Source of the DNA: Paramyrothecium sp. XJ0827
Taxonomy: Eukaryota > Ascomycota > Sordariomycetes > Hypocreales > Stachybotryaceae
Length of the DNA stretch: 64,000 nt
NCBI GenBank assembly: GCA_020881915.1
Contig: JAJFPB010000002.1
Span: 1,736,001-1,800,000 of the forward strand
Direction of reading: 5' to 3'
The notes under the pieces are model-generated. The model searched no databases. It was given only the letters and a program-made list of their open reading frames with translations, and was not told the DNA's origin. The position numbers and the translations under genes were made by a program. Within the stretch, counting starts at the first letter, position 1, and every line of letters begins with the position of its first letter. Below are positions 45,500-56,755 of the stretch, piece by piece.

Positions 45500-47057
45500 A
45501 TGGCTCGCCGGACGTATAGAATCGCCATGGTCAGCGACTTCTTCTTCCCCCAGCCGGGCGGCGTCGAGTCTCACATCTACCAAGTGTCGAGCAAACTCAT
45601 AGACCGTGGCCACAAGGTCATCGTCATTACCCATGCCTATGATGATCGCAAGGGGATCCGCTATCTCATGAACGGCCTCAAGGTCTACCATGTGCCCTTC
45701 TTCATCATCTACCGCCAGACCTCCTTCCCCACCGTCTTCTCCTTCTTCCCCATTTTGCGATACATCTGCATTCGCGAGCGTATCGAGATCGTCCATGGCC
45801 ACGGCAGCTTAAGCTGCATGTGCAACGAGGCCATCCTGCACGCGCGAACCATGGGCCTGAGGACAGTATTTACTGATCACTCGCTTTTTGGATTTGCCGA
45901 TGCTGCCAGTATCCTAACAAACAAGCTACTCAAGTTCTCGTTGAGCGATGTCGACCACAGTATATGCGTGAGCCACACCTGGTATGCTATTCATTTGTCC
46001 CCACGGCGAGCCTGTGCTTACTTCTGCCAATAGCAAGGAAAACACAGTTTTGCGAGCATCATTGGACCCTTTGATGGTCTCGGTCATTCCCAACGCTGTG
46101 GTTGCGGACAATTTTCGTCCTCGGGACTACCTACCTCGGACATTGAAGGAGCCAAGCTTCAACACTGATATGTCATCTCATCGTCTTGATCCACGAGACC
46201 CCATCACTATTGTCGTCATCTCGCGCCTCTTTTATAACAAAGGCACCGATTTGCTCACGGCCGCCATCCCTCGCATCCTAGAAGCTCACCCAAACACCCG
46301 CTTCATCATTGCAGGCTCCGGCCCGAAGAGCATTGACCTGGAGCAGATGATAGAGACAAACGTTCTGCAAGACCGTGTCGAGATGCTTGGGCCCATACGG
46401 CACGAAGAAGTGCGCGACGTCATGACACGCGGTCATATCTACCTTCACCCTTCCCTGACCGAGGCCTTCGGGACCGTCATTGTGGAAGCCGCTAGTTGCG
46501 GGCTCTACGTGGTGTGCACCCAGGTCGGTGGCATTCCCGAGGTGCTCCCCAAGTACATGACCACATTCGCCAAGCCCGAGGAAGACGATCTGGTCGACGC
46601 CACCTGCAGGGCCATCGCCGACATGCGTGCCGGGAAGATCCGCACCGAAAAGTTCCATGACAAGGTGAAGAAGATGTATTCGTGGGCCAACGTGGCCCTG
46701 CGCACAGAACGCGTCTACGACGGCATCACTGGGGCCATCAGCGAGGAGGAGTTCTACGGCTTCGACGCCACTGGCAGCAAGGGCAGTCGTGTCCGACACT
46801 TTGCCCTCATCGACCGCCTGAAACGCTACTATGGCTGCGGTATCTGGGCCGGCAAGTTGTTCTGCCTCTGCGCCATCATTGACTACCTGTTGTTCTTGTT
46901 CCTAGAATGGTGGTTCCCCAGAGACAGCATCGACATTTGTCCAGATTGGCCCAGGAAGACATTGATAGAAGATGATGGGGACTTCGTGGAGAAGAGGATA
47001 GTGAGCAACCGCTCCAGCTCGTCACACGGCGCTCCGCCCATACACGAGGAAGACTAG
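45500..47057 (+). CDS. GPI3: GPI N-acetylglucosaminyltransferase catalytic subunit (PIG-A/Gpi3)
   Basis: Exons 45500-45981 and 46034-47057 give 501 aa. ATG 45500 sits in an excellent fungal context (GTCAACATGGC) just before [18 protein letters not shown] 45416 is in frame and would add 28 aa in a poorer context. The splice reads SHT(W/C)KENTV, restoring the invariant CKENTVLRA. This is a GT-B, family GT4 glycosyltransferase: [12 protein letters not shown] at the acceptor end, [14 protein letters not shown] and the EX7E motif in [15 protein letters not shown]-terminal hydrophobic segment ([15 protein letters not shown]) anchors it in the ER. It transfers GlcNAc from UDP-GlcNAc to phosphatidylinositol, the first step of GPI anchor synthesis, in a complex with Gpi2, Gpi15, Gpi19 and others. 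It converges with the bromodomain gene. Confidence 0.95.
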
Positions 47058-47335
47058 GGCGGATGGGAATGAGGACATGGAAATAGGAATTTGCATTGCG
47101 CGGCGCATGGGACGTTTGGTGGGTTAATTGGCGATACGGTTCACCATGGGTAAAGAACTTAGACGAATTCCATAGATTAACTGGATCATCGGCCTCGACG
47201 ATTGTCTGAGTGATGGAATTAGCACTAATACTACATACATGCTAGAAACGCTGCAAACAACCACGACTAGTTACTCTTGACACCCGAGGTCGTACCGAAT
47301 CCGACCTACAGAATTCTCTCCCCAACTAGAGGCCT

Positions 47336-50146
47336 CTAGCCTCTTGTTGTTATGCGTCGCCTCTTCACAGTGCCGGTGCCCGTATCCCCGTCTCCCGCAA
47401 GTTCATCCTCGTCATCTTGCGTATCATCGGCTGGAGTTGCCACACTAGTCATACGCGTAGCCGAGGGAGGTGGAGCGCTGCGTTCCTTTTCCGCGCTCCT
47501 CAGGTCACCCAACAGTTTCTCCACCTCCAAGAACATGCTTTGGGTGTTTTTAACGACGCCGTTCTCGTCGAGATGATACCCGACCACCTCCTCCTCTTCG
47601 TCTTGAGACCGCTTCAAGAAGGCCGAGCCAGGTCCCCTATCGGGATCTGGGTTATACATGATCGCATTGCAGAACATGTGGACAAGCTCGCGTTCCAGCT
47701 GAGCGCTATTGATAATGCCCTTGGGAGGGACAAGATCTTCCGACCAAGGTAGCCAGACGCTAGCGGTACCTGGGTCGCCCCCAGGCAGGCTGTTTGCGGC
47801 TTGTACGGCAGCTTTATTGCCTTGTTTTATGGCAGACCGAATAGACGTGATGTCCTGGGGCTGTAGCACTATTTGACGGTAGTTGGGAGCGTCTCTTTCA
47901 CGGACACCAGTTGCAAACATGTTGGCATCTCGATGACTTGAGATTTGGTCGAGAGCTGAAGAAGAGACTTTCGTAAAGCCACGAGTCCACAGCACATGGA
48001 AATTTGACGCTGGTGAGACAAGGGGGGTACTCTGCCGCTTCCTTTTTAGGAGGCGCGAGGAAAGACCAGTTGGCGTCGCAACATGAGGGCGATCTTGCGC
48101 GCTCTCGTCCGCCGTAGTATCACCAGTGTCCTCGTTCAACCTCGGAGTCGCCTCTTCATCCTTAATTCTCGTCACAGCGGCCGGCGTGTCAAGAGACAGC
48201 TCGTCAGTTTGCGATGCAACGGACTGGCTTCTCCTAGTGCCTGCAGCTGACGGGGTAGTGCTAGCGCCTCGGCTCTTCTGCGTGCTACGTGACGGCCGGC
48301 CTCGTCCTGGCTTGCTTACTGAAGTTTCGAGCTTCGGTGCTGGCCTCGATGTCTGTTGGTGCTTCACAATGGACTTGGGGGTCTCGCGATGAAGAGTAGT
48401 TGTTCGTTGAGGAGGACTGACAGGCTCATAGGCTGGGCTTTCCGGCGCGACTACGAGCGGACCAGGGGTAGAAGGAGTGGAGTGGGACGCCCACTTAGTT
48501 CCGAATCCACTCGTAACGGACGCTGGACTCGCTGCAATTGGTGTTTGCGGCGGCATGGGTATAGCCATTGGCCTCTTCACAGGACCAGGTGTGGCGGCCT
48601 GGCGTATCATGTGCTCGGGAATAGGCGGACGCGGCGGTTGGCCAACGTAGGGAGAGGCATATGGCTTATCCTTCACAGCTGTAGGAGGAGCGGGCGAGGC
48701 GGTATTGAGCTGTTGGGTTTGTTGAGGCGGCTGTGCTTGCTGCCATCTTTGAGGCGCCGTCACAGTACTTGGTGCAGGCGTAATAGGGGCAGCCGCAGCG
48801 ACTGGTCTTGGTGTCTGTGGTGCTTGCTGTGCTTGAACTGGTCGACTTGGGGGGATGATTGGTGTGGTCGATGTCGGTCTAGCCTGAGGCGGCGCTATTG
48901 CCACAGGTCTACTCTGACTTGGCTGAAGAGGCGTGGTCGTGGGACCAGCCGTTGCAGGAGGCGCGAGACCAGGGCGTCCTGGCGGCCGGGGCTGCGCCGT
49001 TGGCGTCTGTGCCGGAGGAGTAGGCGGCGGGACAGATCGCGTAGTTGATGACTGCCTCTGCGGCGGCTGAGGCTGCTGTTGAGGTTGTTGCGATACTTGT
49101 TGCGGTGCTTGCTGTTGCTGTTGATGCACACTCTGCTGATGCGGCTGGACCTTCTGGGGGGTATTAGGAGTTTGCTGTTGTGGCGCGGCGGCGGGCGCTT
49201 GCATATTTTGAGGCTGGTATGGTCGCTCCCATTTCAAAGGCCCCGAAACAGGCGTTGGTGTTTGAGAAGGCGCCCCTACATCCTTGCCCTTTGCTGCTGC
49301 TTCTGGTCGTGGGGAGATGGCCTGCTTAGGAGGTTGTACTGGAGGTTGGAGCACACGTTGAGATGGGGGCGGCACGCTAGCTGGCGCTTGCAGAACGGGT
49401 GTCGATCCATTCGTGGGCTGCGGTGACGGTGTCGGCCGCACAGGAGGTGCGGTTCCAGGCGGAATTCCCGCAGGAGATGCGATCCTGGGAGGTGCGATAG
49501 AGCTGGGCGCGGATGGAGGTTTGGGCGGGAGGACTGGTGTTGGTGGTTTGCGAACAGTTGGCGGGTTGGCTTGCGTAGCTGCCGAGGCAGCCAGCGGGGC
49601 GCTTGGTGCTATAGGAGGCTTCCCATCCCGTGATATTGGTGCCGCACCACCTTGGCTGGCAAGTTTGGCAATGCGCTCACGCTCGCTTCGTTCGAGAAGC
49701 TGGATCTGGCTTTGTAGGATATCGAAGCGCCGTTCGTCCTCTCGCACCTGCCTCACAATATGATCGCGATACCGTGCGTACAATCGATTGACCAAGGTCG
49801 GGATTTTCTCGACATGATCGTATGCGTCCGCAATGGTTGGTAACGGAGGGCTGGCGAGCTTCCTCTTACGAGACGCAGGGGACACGGAGCCATCACCACC
49901 ACTGCCGGCTGCCTCGGTTCGTGCGGTCTCCGTCCTCAGCTCATCCTGGAGGAGCAGCAGGAACAGCTGTTGCAAGGCTTCGGGGTTCAGGCGGGCCGGG
50001 TCATAGGTCTCGCCGCCCTTGATAAGGGCGTTGTTCCTGAGGAGCTCCGATATGCGCGAGAAGGCTGGAGGTTCGACTCCATGGGTCAACAGCGACTGGA
50101 ATAAAAGCAGCGACTCAAGGGGTGTGTAGGCGGCGGGATTATTCAT
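47336..50146 (-). CDS. Bromodomain protein (BRD8/Bdc1-like)
   Basis: Single exon of 936 aa; ATG 50146 (MNNPAAYTPLESLLLFQSL) is used because the upstream frame opens only through GTG. The N-terminal 150 aa are helical (FSRISELLRNN) followed by a coiled segment with EDERRFDILQSQIQLL. A very long Pro/Gln/Ala/Thr-rich region (about 180-620) is disordered, with basic AT-hook-like KPGRGRPSRS at about 620. The bromodomain occupies about 713-870: SNFHVLWTRGFTKV, SHRDANMFATGV, LQPQDITSIRSAI and the acetyl-lysine pocket end NAIMYNPD. Its BC region holds an insertion (PGGDPGTASVWLPWSEDL). Such proteins belong to NuA4-type histone acetyltransferase complexes (BRD8, fission yeast Bdc1); the complex membership here is inference. 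Confidence 0.82.
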   Translation of the reverse strand: MNNPAAYTPLESLLLFQSLLTHGVEPPAFSRISELLRNNALIKGGETYDPARLNPEALQQLFLLLLQDELRTETARTEAAGSGGDGSVSPASRKRKLASPPLPTIADAYDHVEKIPTLVNRLYARYRDHIVRQVREDERRFDILQSQIQLLERSERERIAKLASQGGAAPISRDGKPPIAPSAPLAASAATQANPPTVRKPPTPVLPPKPPSAPSSIAPPRIASPAGIPPGTAPPVRPTPSPQPTNGSTPVLQAPASVPPPSQRVLQPPVQPPKQAISPRPEAAAKGKDVGAPSQTPTPVSGPLKWERPYQPQNMQAPAAAPQQQTPNTPQKVQPHQQSVHQQQQQAPQQVSQQPQQQPQPPQRQSSTTRSVPPPTPPAQTPTAQPRPPGRPGLAPPATAGPTTTPLQPSQSRPVAIAPPQARPTSTTPIIPPSRPVQAQQAPQTPRPVAAAAPITPAPSTVTAPQRWQQAQPPQQTQQLNTASPAPPTAVKDKPYASPYVGQPPRPPIPEHMIRQAATPGPVKRPMAIPMPPQTPIAASPASVTSGFGTKWASHSTPSTPGPLVVAPESPAYEPVSPPQRTTTLHRETPKSIVKHQQTSRPAPKLETSVSKPGRGRPSRSTQKSRGASTTPSAAGTRRSQSVASQTDELSLDTPAAVTRIKDEEATPRLNEDTGDTTADESAQDRPHVATPTGLSSRLLKRKRQSTPLVSPASNFHVLWTRGFTKVSSSALDQISSHRDANMFATGVRERDAPNYRQIVLQPQDITSIRSAIKQGNKAAVQAANSLPGGDPGTASVWLPWSEDLVPPKGIINSAQLERELVHMFCNAIMYNPDPDRGPGSAFLKRSQDEEEEVVGYHLDENGVVKNTQSMFLEVEKLLGDLRSAEKERSAPPPSATRMTSVATPADDTQDDEDELAGDGDTGTGTVKRRRITTRG

Positions 50147-50889
50147 GCCCCTCGGTCCACCTCGCCAGCTATCGAGGGGCCCTTCACGCGTCGCAAGATG
50201 AATCGGCGCCACGGTCTAGTAGCTCCGGGGAGTTAGCAGAGCCCAGGCACATTGTGAGCGCTGGGAAGGGAGAGAGCGGGGGGAAAGATCATACAGGCGA
50301 TCTCAAAGAGAAGCTCCGAGTCCACTTATGACTTCGCTGTGAATAACATCTGTTTGTGGGGCTATTTGAGGCCTCTAACAATCTTGCGATCACGAGCCAG
50401 CTGTTGGTGTTTTTTTTCGACCTCGCGTCTTCGCTGTTCGGAAGTCACGTGAGGGCAACAGTCGGGAAGGCCGGACGGGAAGGGGAAGGCGTGGTTGTCA
50501 CTGTTGCAGGAGCAAAAAGAGACCGTGCCAGCGCCCTTGCTCAGCGTGCCTTGGCCGTACCTTGGACAGACGCTAAAGCCAACAGCACACGTGACAGATT
50601 TGGCACCGCTTTCGCTCCAGGGGTTGTACGGTTGTTTGAACGAATTCCTTGATGAAATCATCCACTAAATAATCAAGAGTGCCTTTTAGCGCGCTGGATA
50701 GAAAGCGAGTCCAGGAAGATGCAGCCTAAACCATGATTGTCGAGTCTTATGTGGTAGATTTTTTTTACGTTCAGGAACAACTCTAATTGTACAGCGCGCA
50801 ACGACAAAGAAACAAGCCCCATTGCTGTCATCACGTGTTGCACATCCTCTTCATCGACCCACAAGCACCAGCGGTGTTGAATTGGCAGC
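50147..50889. other. Spacer between bromodomain and CorA-like genes
   Basis: 743 bp, both flanking genes on the minus strand. It holds the bromodomain gene's promoter and leader and the 3' UTR of the CorA-like gene. No credible frame. Confidence 0.6.
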
Positions 50890-52360
50890 TTACATTGAAT
50901 TGTCACCACGCCGTTTGCTAGATCTCCTGTCAAGCCATGGCGGCAGTGTATAGCCACTCAGTATATGCCACGCTAAAAAGACCAAAACTGTCAATGGAAT
51001 CGCCAAGGCCCAGAACACCCAAAAGTTTGACTGAATGACGTTGGGCTCATCCCACCTCAGGGAAGGAACAGCGAACAGCGTGGCCAGAAATGTGCTTGGC
51101 AAGAAGAGCATCGTCATGACTGCGATGGTCTTCATAGCCGTGCTGTCTCTCCTGGCTGCTTCCCCTAGCTCCTTGCTTGCCTCTGCCACTTTGATGCTCG
51201 TTCTGGCATCCTCATGCGTTATGAGCGATGTGATCTTGAAACTTGTCTCAGTATGTAGCGGAAAGCGACGGCAATACAGCATCGCAACTCACAACAGATG
51301 TCTGTGTTTTGAGTCTCTCCATTTCGTATGCGAGCATGGGCCCGAGCATCTCTATGCGGCGCTCAAGATATTGGAGAGCCTCTTCTCGATGAACGACATC
51401 TCGCTCATGCTGCATGAGCTGACGCTTCAGCTCTCCCCGAGTATACACGAAATTGTTCCAGACGGCTTCATCCCGCATGTTACGGACGAGGACTTGCAAT
51501 ATCTGGACGTGTCTGGCATATCGAGCGTTGCATACTATCATGTTTCCCACAATCTTGGATGCTCCTTTTAGCTGATGGAGGAGCTGCGATGACGCTGTTT
51601 CTTGCCAGCCTGACAGTTTTCTTGTCCACAGGCCGTGACCAGTGACTAGTTCAACTTGCGCCAGTTTTCCTAGGTCGCGGTGCCTCTCAATGTTGTTAAT
51701 CAGATCAACCACTTGGACAAAGGTTAGAGTATGCGGCGTATAGATATGATTCTTCTGCGTCTCGACCAGCTTGATAAAGCGGGACACTGTATCATTGGCA
51801 AGACCTGCGTCAAATGATGATGTCGGAATCATGATGGCTCTGGTCGCCATCGTAGCTGGGTTGAAGGACCAGCAGATGGTGTAGAAAACTGTTCCGACAT
51901 AGTGTGTCACGCAACCATCAGCCTGGCGAAACCTGAAACTGCCCCTGGTTGGGTTGCGTACGAGATCGAGCACAGTTGGCTCCAGTTTACAAAACTCGAA
52001 TATGTCAAGAAATCCCGTCTTGCTGATTAGAAAGGACCAATTCTGCGTGTCGTGCGGCACAACGACCAAGGCTAGGGTCGCGCAATCAGTGCCGTCGTTG
52101 ATCTTGTCAAGATATTGCATGATGACCCGCTCATTGACTGCATGTGCGGTAAACTCCGAGTCCTCGCCAATGTGCGCCTTGACCGTGATGAGCTGCAATT
52201 CGACTTGGCTGGCAATGACAGAATTTTGAAAGCGTTGGTAGACGGCGGCCAGGTAGCCTTCATCCGTGACCGCTGGTGCCCGGACTCGAGGCTGGTCCGA
52301 CTTGAAAAATCGATCATACTCAGCAAAATCGTCTATTGCCAGCGACCGGATAGTCTCCAT
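50890..52360 (-). CDS. CorA-like Mg2+/Zn2+ transporter-fold protein
   Basis: Exons 52360-51293 and 51246-50890 give 474 aa; the 46-bp intron is short but GT/AG and keeps frame. Residues 1-360 form a mainly helical and strand-mixed cytosolic region with a long charged helix (RDVVHREEALQYLERRIEML). Two adjacent transmembrane helices follow: IAVMTMLFLPSTFLATLFAVPSL and FWVFWALAIPLTVLVFLAWHIL. That two-helix end with KTIAVMTM is the CorA/ZntB layout, and the KITSLITHEDARTSIKVAE helix before it is typical of fungal CorA-like proteins. The GMN selectivity motif after helix 1 is missing (it reads AVPSLRW), so metal transport is not assured. Many fungal genomes carry such divergent copies. The start at 52360 is the first ATG; upstream codons in frame are non-ATG. 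Confidence 0.82.
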
Positions 52361-53391
52361 CGTAACACAGCACAAGTTCTTTTACAAGCTTCATTTGACT
52401 AAGGTGCCCAATTTTTCAACTGGCATGGAACTAAAACACATGAACGTTGGAGTTCCTTAGCGAGCTGCGGCTGATGAGGCTTTGCTTTTTGATTAGGCAG
52501 CAGCCTTCCTCTTTGAGGCGTTCGATGAACCATGAAATTTGATTATGCCAACCCAAATTGCCTGTTCCGGCACATTGCATGATCCCACCCCTGCTGGTAA
52601 TACAGTACCCGTCACTTGATTAACAATGTCATCACAGGGAAGTAGACAAATGGGGGGATGTGATGTTCAAGGAATACCGGTGGCTTCTGCTTCAGAGCTT
52701 AGGTAGTTCAGGTATCGCAACCTTCGCACACGGGGGCTCCTTAAATCGGATAACACTGTATAGTGTAAGAAGTTAAAAGCATATGTGTTAGTAGTTGCAG
52801 GAGCAAGTACAACGGCAACTTGGATTCGCTTCGAGAATTTCAAATTACTGGAAACTGGGTGAATATCAAGACCAGCTCTACATTTCGCTGGCTTAGCTCT
52901 GGCATCTGCAGCCATGCAGTGCCGGAGAAAAGGAACCATTGATATTAAGGCCACAAATCGTTGCATTTGGAACTGAAATAAGGATAGTCGCGGACGCGAA
53001 AATGGTGATAAAAGTTAAAGTAAGGTGAATAGAGTGCTTAACAAGTGTACTACGGCTCTGGGCTACGGCTGGTGACCGATTCGCAGAAGCGTCCGCCGAT
53101 GCATCATCCATCTCCAAGGCAAGGGACTGATGTGAACTTTCTTTCACAAATGCAAATTCGCCGGTTATAGTAGACATTTTTCTTGCCTATGTAGTTAAAT
53201 ACTATTCAGCAAAAGTCGGCGTCTTGAAAGCTGTTGCCGGATTTCATGTCCAATACGTCATGTTTCGTGAATCATGCCTGACGCCAGTAACTCCATCTTT
53301 GGGTATATTGAATGTTTCCCATAGCCTCAATCCAGATAAATCATCGACTCTCATTGAGTCTGCCCGTTTCAACCCAGCCCGTTTCTTAGCA
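52361..53391. other. Spacer with a doubtful small membrane ORF
   Basis: 1.03 kb between the CorA-like start and the small PY-motif gene. The minus-strand frame 53177-52893 is listed separately. The rest is AT-rich and without a convincing gene. Confidence 0.5.
52893..53177 (-). CDS. Doubtful 94-aa ORF with one membrane segment
   Basis: Starts with a real ATG (MSTITGEFAFVKE), has an acidic and Ser-rich first half and then one hydrophobic segment (HLTLTFITIFASATILI), and ends at Cys-Arg-Cys. A second frame with protein-like composition begins inside it and continues to 52667, so a frameshift or unrecognised intron is possible. No family was recognised. It could be a short lineage-specific gene, a remnant, or chance. 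Confidence 0.25.
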   Translation of the reverse strand: MSTITGEFAFVKESSHQSLALEMDDASADASANRSPAVAQSRSTLVKHSIHLTLTFITIFASATILISVPNATICGLNINGSFSPALHGCRCQS

Positions 53392-53727
53392 CTACGACCC
53401 CTGCGCCGCATTGGTGTTATTTCCCGGCCTGTAGCTCGGTGGTTCCGGCGCGCCCTGCCTCGGCTGGCCGGTGGCCTCCTCGTAGCTCGGGACCGGGTCG
53501 TCGGGGCCCATGTGCGCCGGGGCGGGGTACGGGGGCAGGTCCATGTCGGTCTGCGACGGCGGCTTGTACGTGCTCACGGGCCGCGTCCGCCTCGGGACGA
53601 TGTGTTGGTTGCTCTCGACGTCCTGCCTGCGCAGCCGGCGTCGCGGCACCACCCAGAAGATGAGGACGGCCAGTACTATGATGCTGCCGAAGACGAGCGG
53701 CGCGGCAACGTTGGCCGTGGTAATCAT
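53392..53727 (-). CDS. Small single-pass membrane protein with PY motifs
   Basis: Single exon of 111 aa from ATG 53727. Residues 8-27 (AAPLVFGSIIVLAVLIFWVV) form one membrane helix followed at once by a basic stop-transfer stretch (PRRRLRRQ), which predicts an outside N-terminus and cytosolic tail. The tail holds LPPY (64-67), VPSY (79-82) and PPSY (96-99). These match the PY-type motifs bound by WW domains of Rsp5/Nedd4 ubiquitin ligases. The layout recalls yeast Rcr1/Rcr2, short endosomal or ER membrane proteins that recruit Rsp5, though this is shorter. The codon use is GC-rich, unlike the flanking AT-rich DNA, which supports a real gene. Function is inferred. Confidence 0.7.
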   Translation of the reverse strand: MITTANVAAPLVFGSIIVLAVLIFWVVPRRRLRRQDVESNQHIVPRRTRPVSTYKPPSQTDMDLPPYPAPAHMGPDDPVPSYEEATGQPRQGAPEPPSYRPGNNTNAAQGS

Positions 53728-55031
53728 GGCGATGACTGCTCTTGTCCTGTGGAGGGAGGCGAACTACTAACGTGTTGAGATCGGGAAAGGCTGGTGCCGG
53801 GGATCTGTGTACAAGATGTTTGTGTATGAGAGAGAGAGAGAGCGGAAGATTGGTTGACCAGAAGCTGCCGCTGCTACAATTCTGTTTTCTCGACAGAAGC
53901 GAGCAACGAATAATGCGGTTGAAGTTTAAAACCCGTGTCGTAATGAGTGTTACGACAGCACTCTAGCAATTGTGGAGATGAGCCCGTCTCTTATACTAGG
54001 AGGCCCTTTTCTCATCCTTGAACTCGTACGAGCTAAGCCACCGAGCCACACCCTTCACAACCCCCTACCTTGCCTAGCCTACCATACTTTGCCTTGCCTT
54101 GCCTGGCCTGACATGGATAAGAACTCAAATCAATCGCCTGCCTTCGATTGGCTTCGAGGCCACGGCTGCCCGGCCATTTGCCTCTCGCTCTGAGCCAAGC
54201 CGCTGAGTAAACACACCATTCCATCAACCACGCACCGTCTGATTGGCTCCGTTCGCCCAGCCGGCAGGGGACAACCGGGCCCCTAGTCCAGTTCGTCAGT
54301 GTTCTCGAAGAGTGACAGCGACACATGACGTCCAAGACCCGGGATGAGCCCCAGCTTGCCAGGCGTCAAATCACCGGTCATGCTGCACGCAAACAGAGGT
54401 TGCGCCCCGTTTTCCCTGTGGCTGTGTCGGCCAGATCTCGCCGTCTTTCAAGGCAAGAATTGTAGACAAAAAGGCAGGGTGAAAGAGCCCATGCCGGGCG
54501 TGTCCTCATTGAGCCAGGCAAAATGCGAATTGACTTTCACAGCTCTGTGACGGGATATCCGAAACCCGTTTGGGTTACTGCACCGAAATGAAAGCTGGGC
54601 AATCCTGGGGCCCTTGATTACGAGCAGTTGCTTCTCCAATATAATGTGGAGCAGCGCCACATTCGACACCCAACTCATCGTGAGGGATCACTCATGGGGG
54701 TGAACACCTTACTTAGTATTACTAAAGGCTCAACGAATCCTTCGAAAAGGTGATGCTCAGTCAAACGTTTCGACTGGAATTTGACAGCTCCTACAGAGTA
54801 CAGTACAATAGAATTGCTTCACAGTCTCAATTTCCTCGATTCATTTCATTTTTTTCCTTGTTACATTGTTTTTTTTCATTTTTTTCCTCATCGAGGGGAG
54901 GCTCGGTCAAAAACAAGCAGCCGCTAGCAAAGGGTCAATTTGATGGGATATACAGACACATTAGGTCAACCAATGCACGCCTCCACCGCGACGAAAAACT
55001 ACTTCTTTGTTTTTTTTCCTTCTTGTCTCGC
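53728..55031. other. Spacer between PY-motif and ALDH genes
   Basis: 1.3 kb. The left part is the promoter and leader of the PY-motif gene, including a GA-repeat near 53829-53843. A CCTTGCC-type iteration lies near 54058-54110. The right part is T-rich 3' flank of the ALDH gene. No frame is convincing. Confidence 0.6.
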
Positions 55032-56755
55032 TTAGGGAGCGGGGACGCCGAGGTTCATGACAACACTCTTGTTTTGCGTGTAGTTGTGAAGAGCGGCCTC
55101 GCCGAGCTCGCGGCCGATACCAGACTCCTTGAAGCCACCGAAGGGAACCTGGGATTTCATTAGTGCTCTGTTGACGATACTAGCTGGGCAGGGGTGTGCA
55201 TACCTGAGGAGTGAGCATGTTGTAGCAGTTGATCCAGACGGTACCGGCCTGGAGAGCGTTGCTCACGCGGATGGCAGTGTTGAGGTCCTTGGTGTGGACA
55301 GCGGCGGCCAGACCGTACGAAGAGTCGTTGCCAAGGGCAAGAACCTCCTCCTCGTCCTTGAACTTGGCAATGGCGGCGACGGGGCCGAAGATCTCCTCGC
55401 GCATGATCTTCATGTCAGGCTTGACATCGGAGAAGATGGTGGGCTGGATGAAGTAGCCCTTGTCACCGTGGCGCTCGCCGCCAGTCAGGACGGTGGCACC
55501 CTCCTCCTTACCGGTCTTGATGTAGCCCATGATACGGTCGAACTGCAGCTGGCTGACCTGGGGGCCCTGGAAGGTCTTCTCGTGGAAGGGGTCGCCGACG
55601 GCGTTCTCGGAAGCGCGCTTCTTGAAAGCCTCGAGGAACTTGTCGTAGATGCCCTCCTGGACGTAGATACGGGTGCCGGCGCAGCAGGTCTGGCCGTGGT
55701 TGAAGTAGACACCGAAGTTGACCCAGTTGATGGCCTTCTCGATGTCGGCGTCGTTGAAGACGATGTTGGGGGACTTGCCACCAAGCTCGAGAGTGACCTT
55801 CTTCAGGTTGGAGGTGGCGGCGGCCTTCATGATCTGGCGACCGACACCGGTGGAGCCGGTGAAGGCGACCTTGTCAATGTCCATGTGGGCGGAGATGGCA
55901 GCACCGGCAACCTTGCCGAAGCCAGAGATCAGGTTGAAGACACCGGGGGGGAAGCCGGCCTCCTTGATGTACTGGGCGAAGACGAGGGCGGAGAGGGGGG
56001 TCTGCTCGGCAGACTTCAAGACAACGGTGTTACCGGTGGCCAGGGCAGGGCCAATCTTCCACGACAACATCATGAGGGGGAAGTTCCAGGGGATGATCTG
56101 ACCGCAGACACCGAGCTACAGGAACGCACAGGCAGTTAGCGCACGATCAATTACCAAGTGTAGCCGTGGATTGGGGTATCACATACAGGCTCGGAGCGGG
56201 TGTAGTGGAACATCTCGGAGTTGACGTCGATGACCTTGCCCTCGACCTTGTCGGCCCAGCCAGCGTAGTAGCGGATGGCGGCGATCGAGTTGGCGATGTC
56301 CAGGCGTGCGAAGGTGATGGACTTGCCGTTGTCCAGGGACTCGACGGCGGCGAGGGTCTCGGAGTTCTTCTCGGCGATGTCGGCGAGCTTGTTCATGAGC
56401 CTGCCGCGCTCGGAGGAAGGAGTCTTCCTCCAGACGCCGTTGAAGGCCTTGCGGGCGGCGGCGACGGCAATGTCGACATCCTTCTCGGTGGCCTCAGAGA
56501 CGCTGACAATGACCTCCTCGGTGGCGGGGTTGATGACCTCGAAGGTCTTCTTGTCGACGGCCTCGACCCACTCGTTGTTGATGAAGCTAGACGGCGAGAA
56601 GAACAACAAGTCAGTGGGATGTGCTACTTGGGACCACCACTGCGGCGGAGGCATCCTGCCGCGAGGGTGAGTATCGGGAGGAAGAAAACTCACAGGCCGG
56701 TAGGCTGCTGGTACTTGCCGGTGAGCGGCGTGGAGAGCTCAACGAAGACGCCCAT
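55032..56755 (-). CDS. aldA: NAD(P)-dependent aldehyde dehydrogenase (AldA/Ald5 type)
   Basis: Exons 56755-56694, 56586-56187, 56115-55204 and 55148-55032 give 496 aa, the standard length. All junctions are GT/AG in frame. Family marks are [21 protein letters not shown] (cofactor binding), LELGGKSPN (general base E264) and [12 protein letters not shown] (nucleophile C298, 34 residues after E264 as in ALDH2). The C-terminal [15 protein letters not shown] completes the fold. It oxidises acetaldehyde and related aldehydes to acids, in ethanol catabolism. No mitochondrial presequence is evident ([16 protein letters not shown]), suggesting a cytosolic form. Codons are strongly biased to C/G third positions (GCC, GTC, ATC, AAG), as in highly expressed fungal genes. 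The symbol is by similarity to Aspergillus. Confidence 0.95.
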
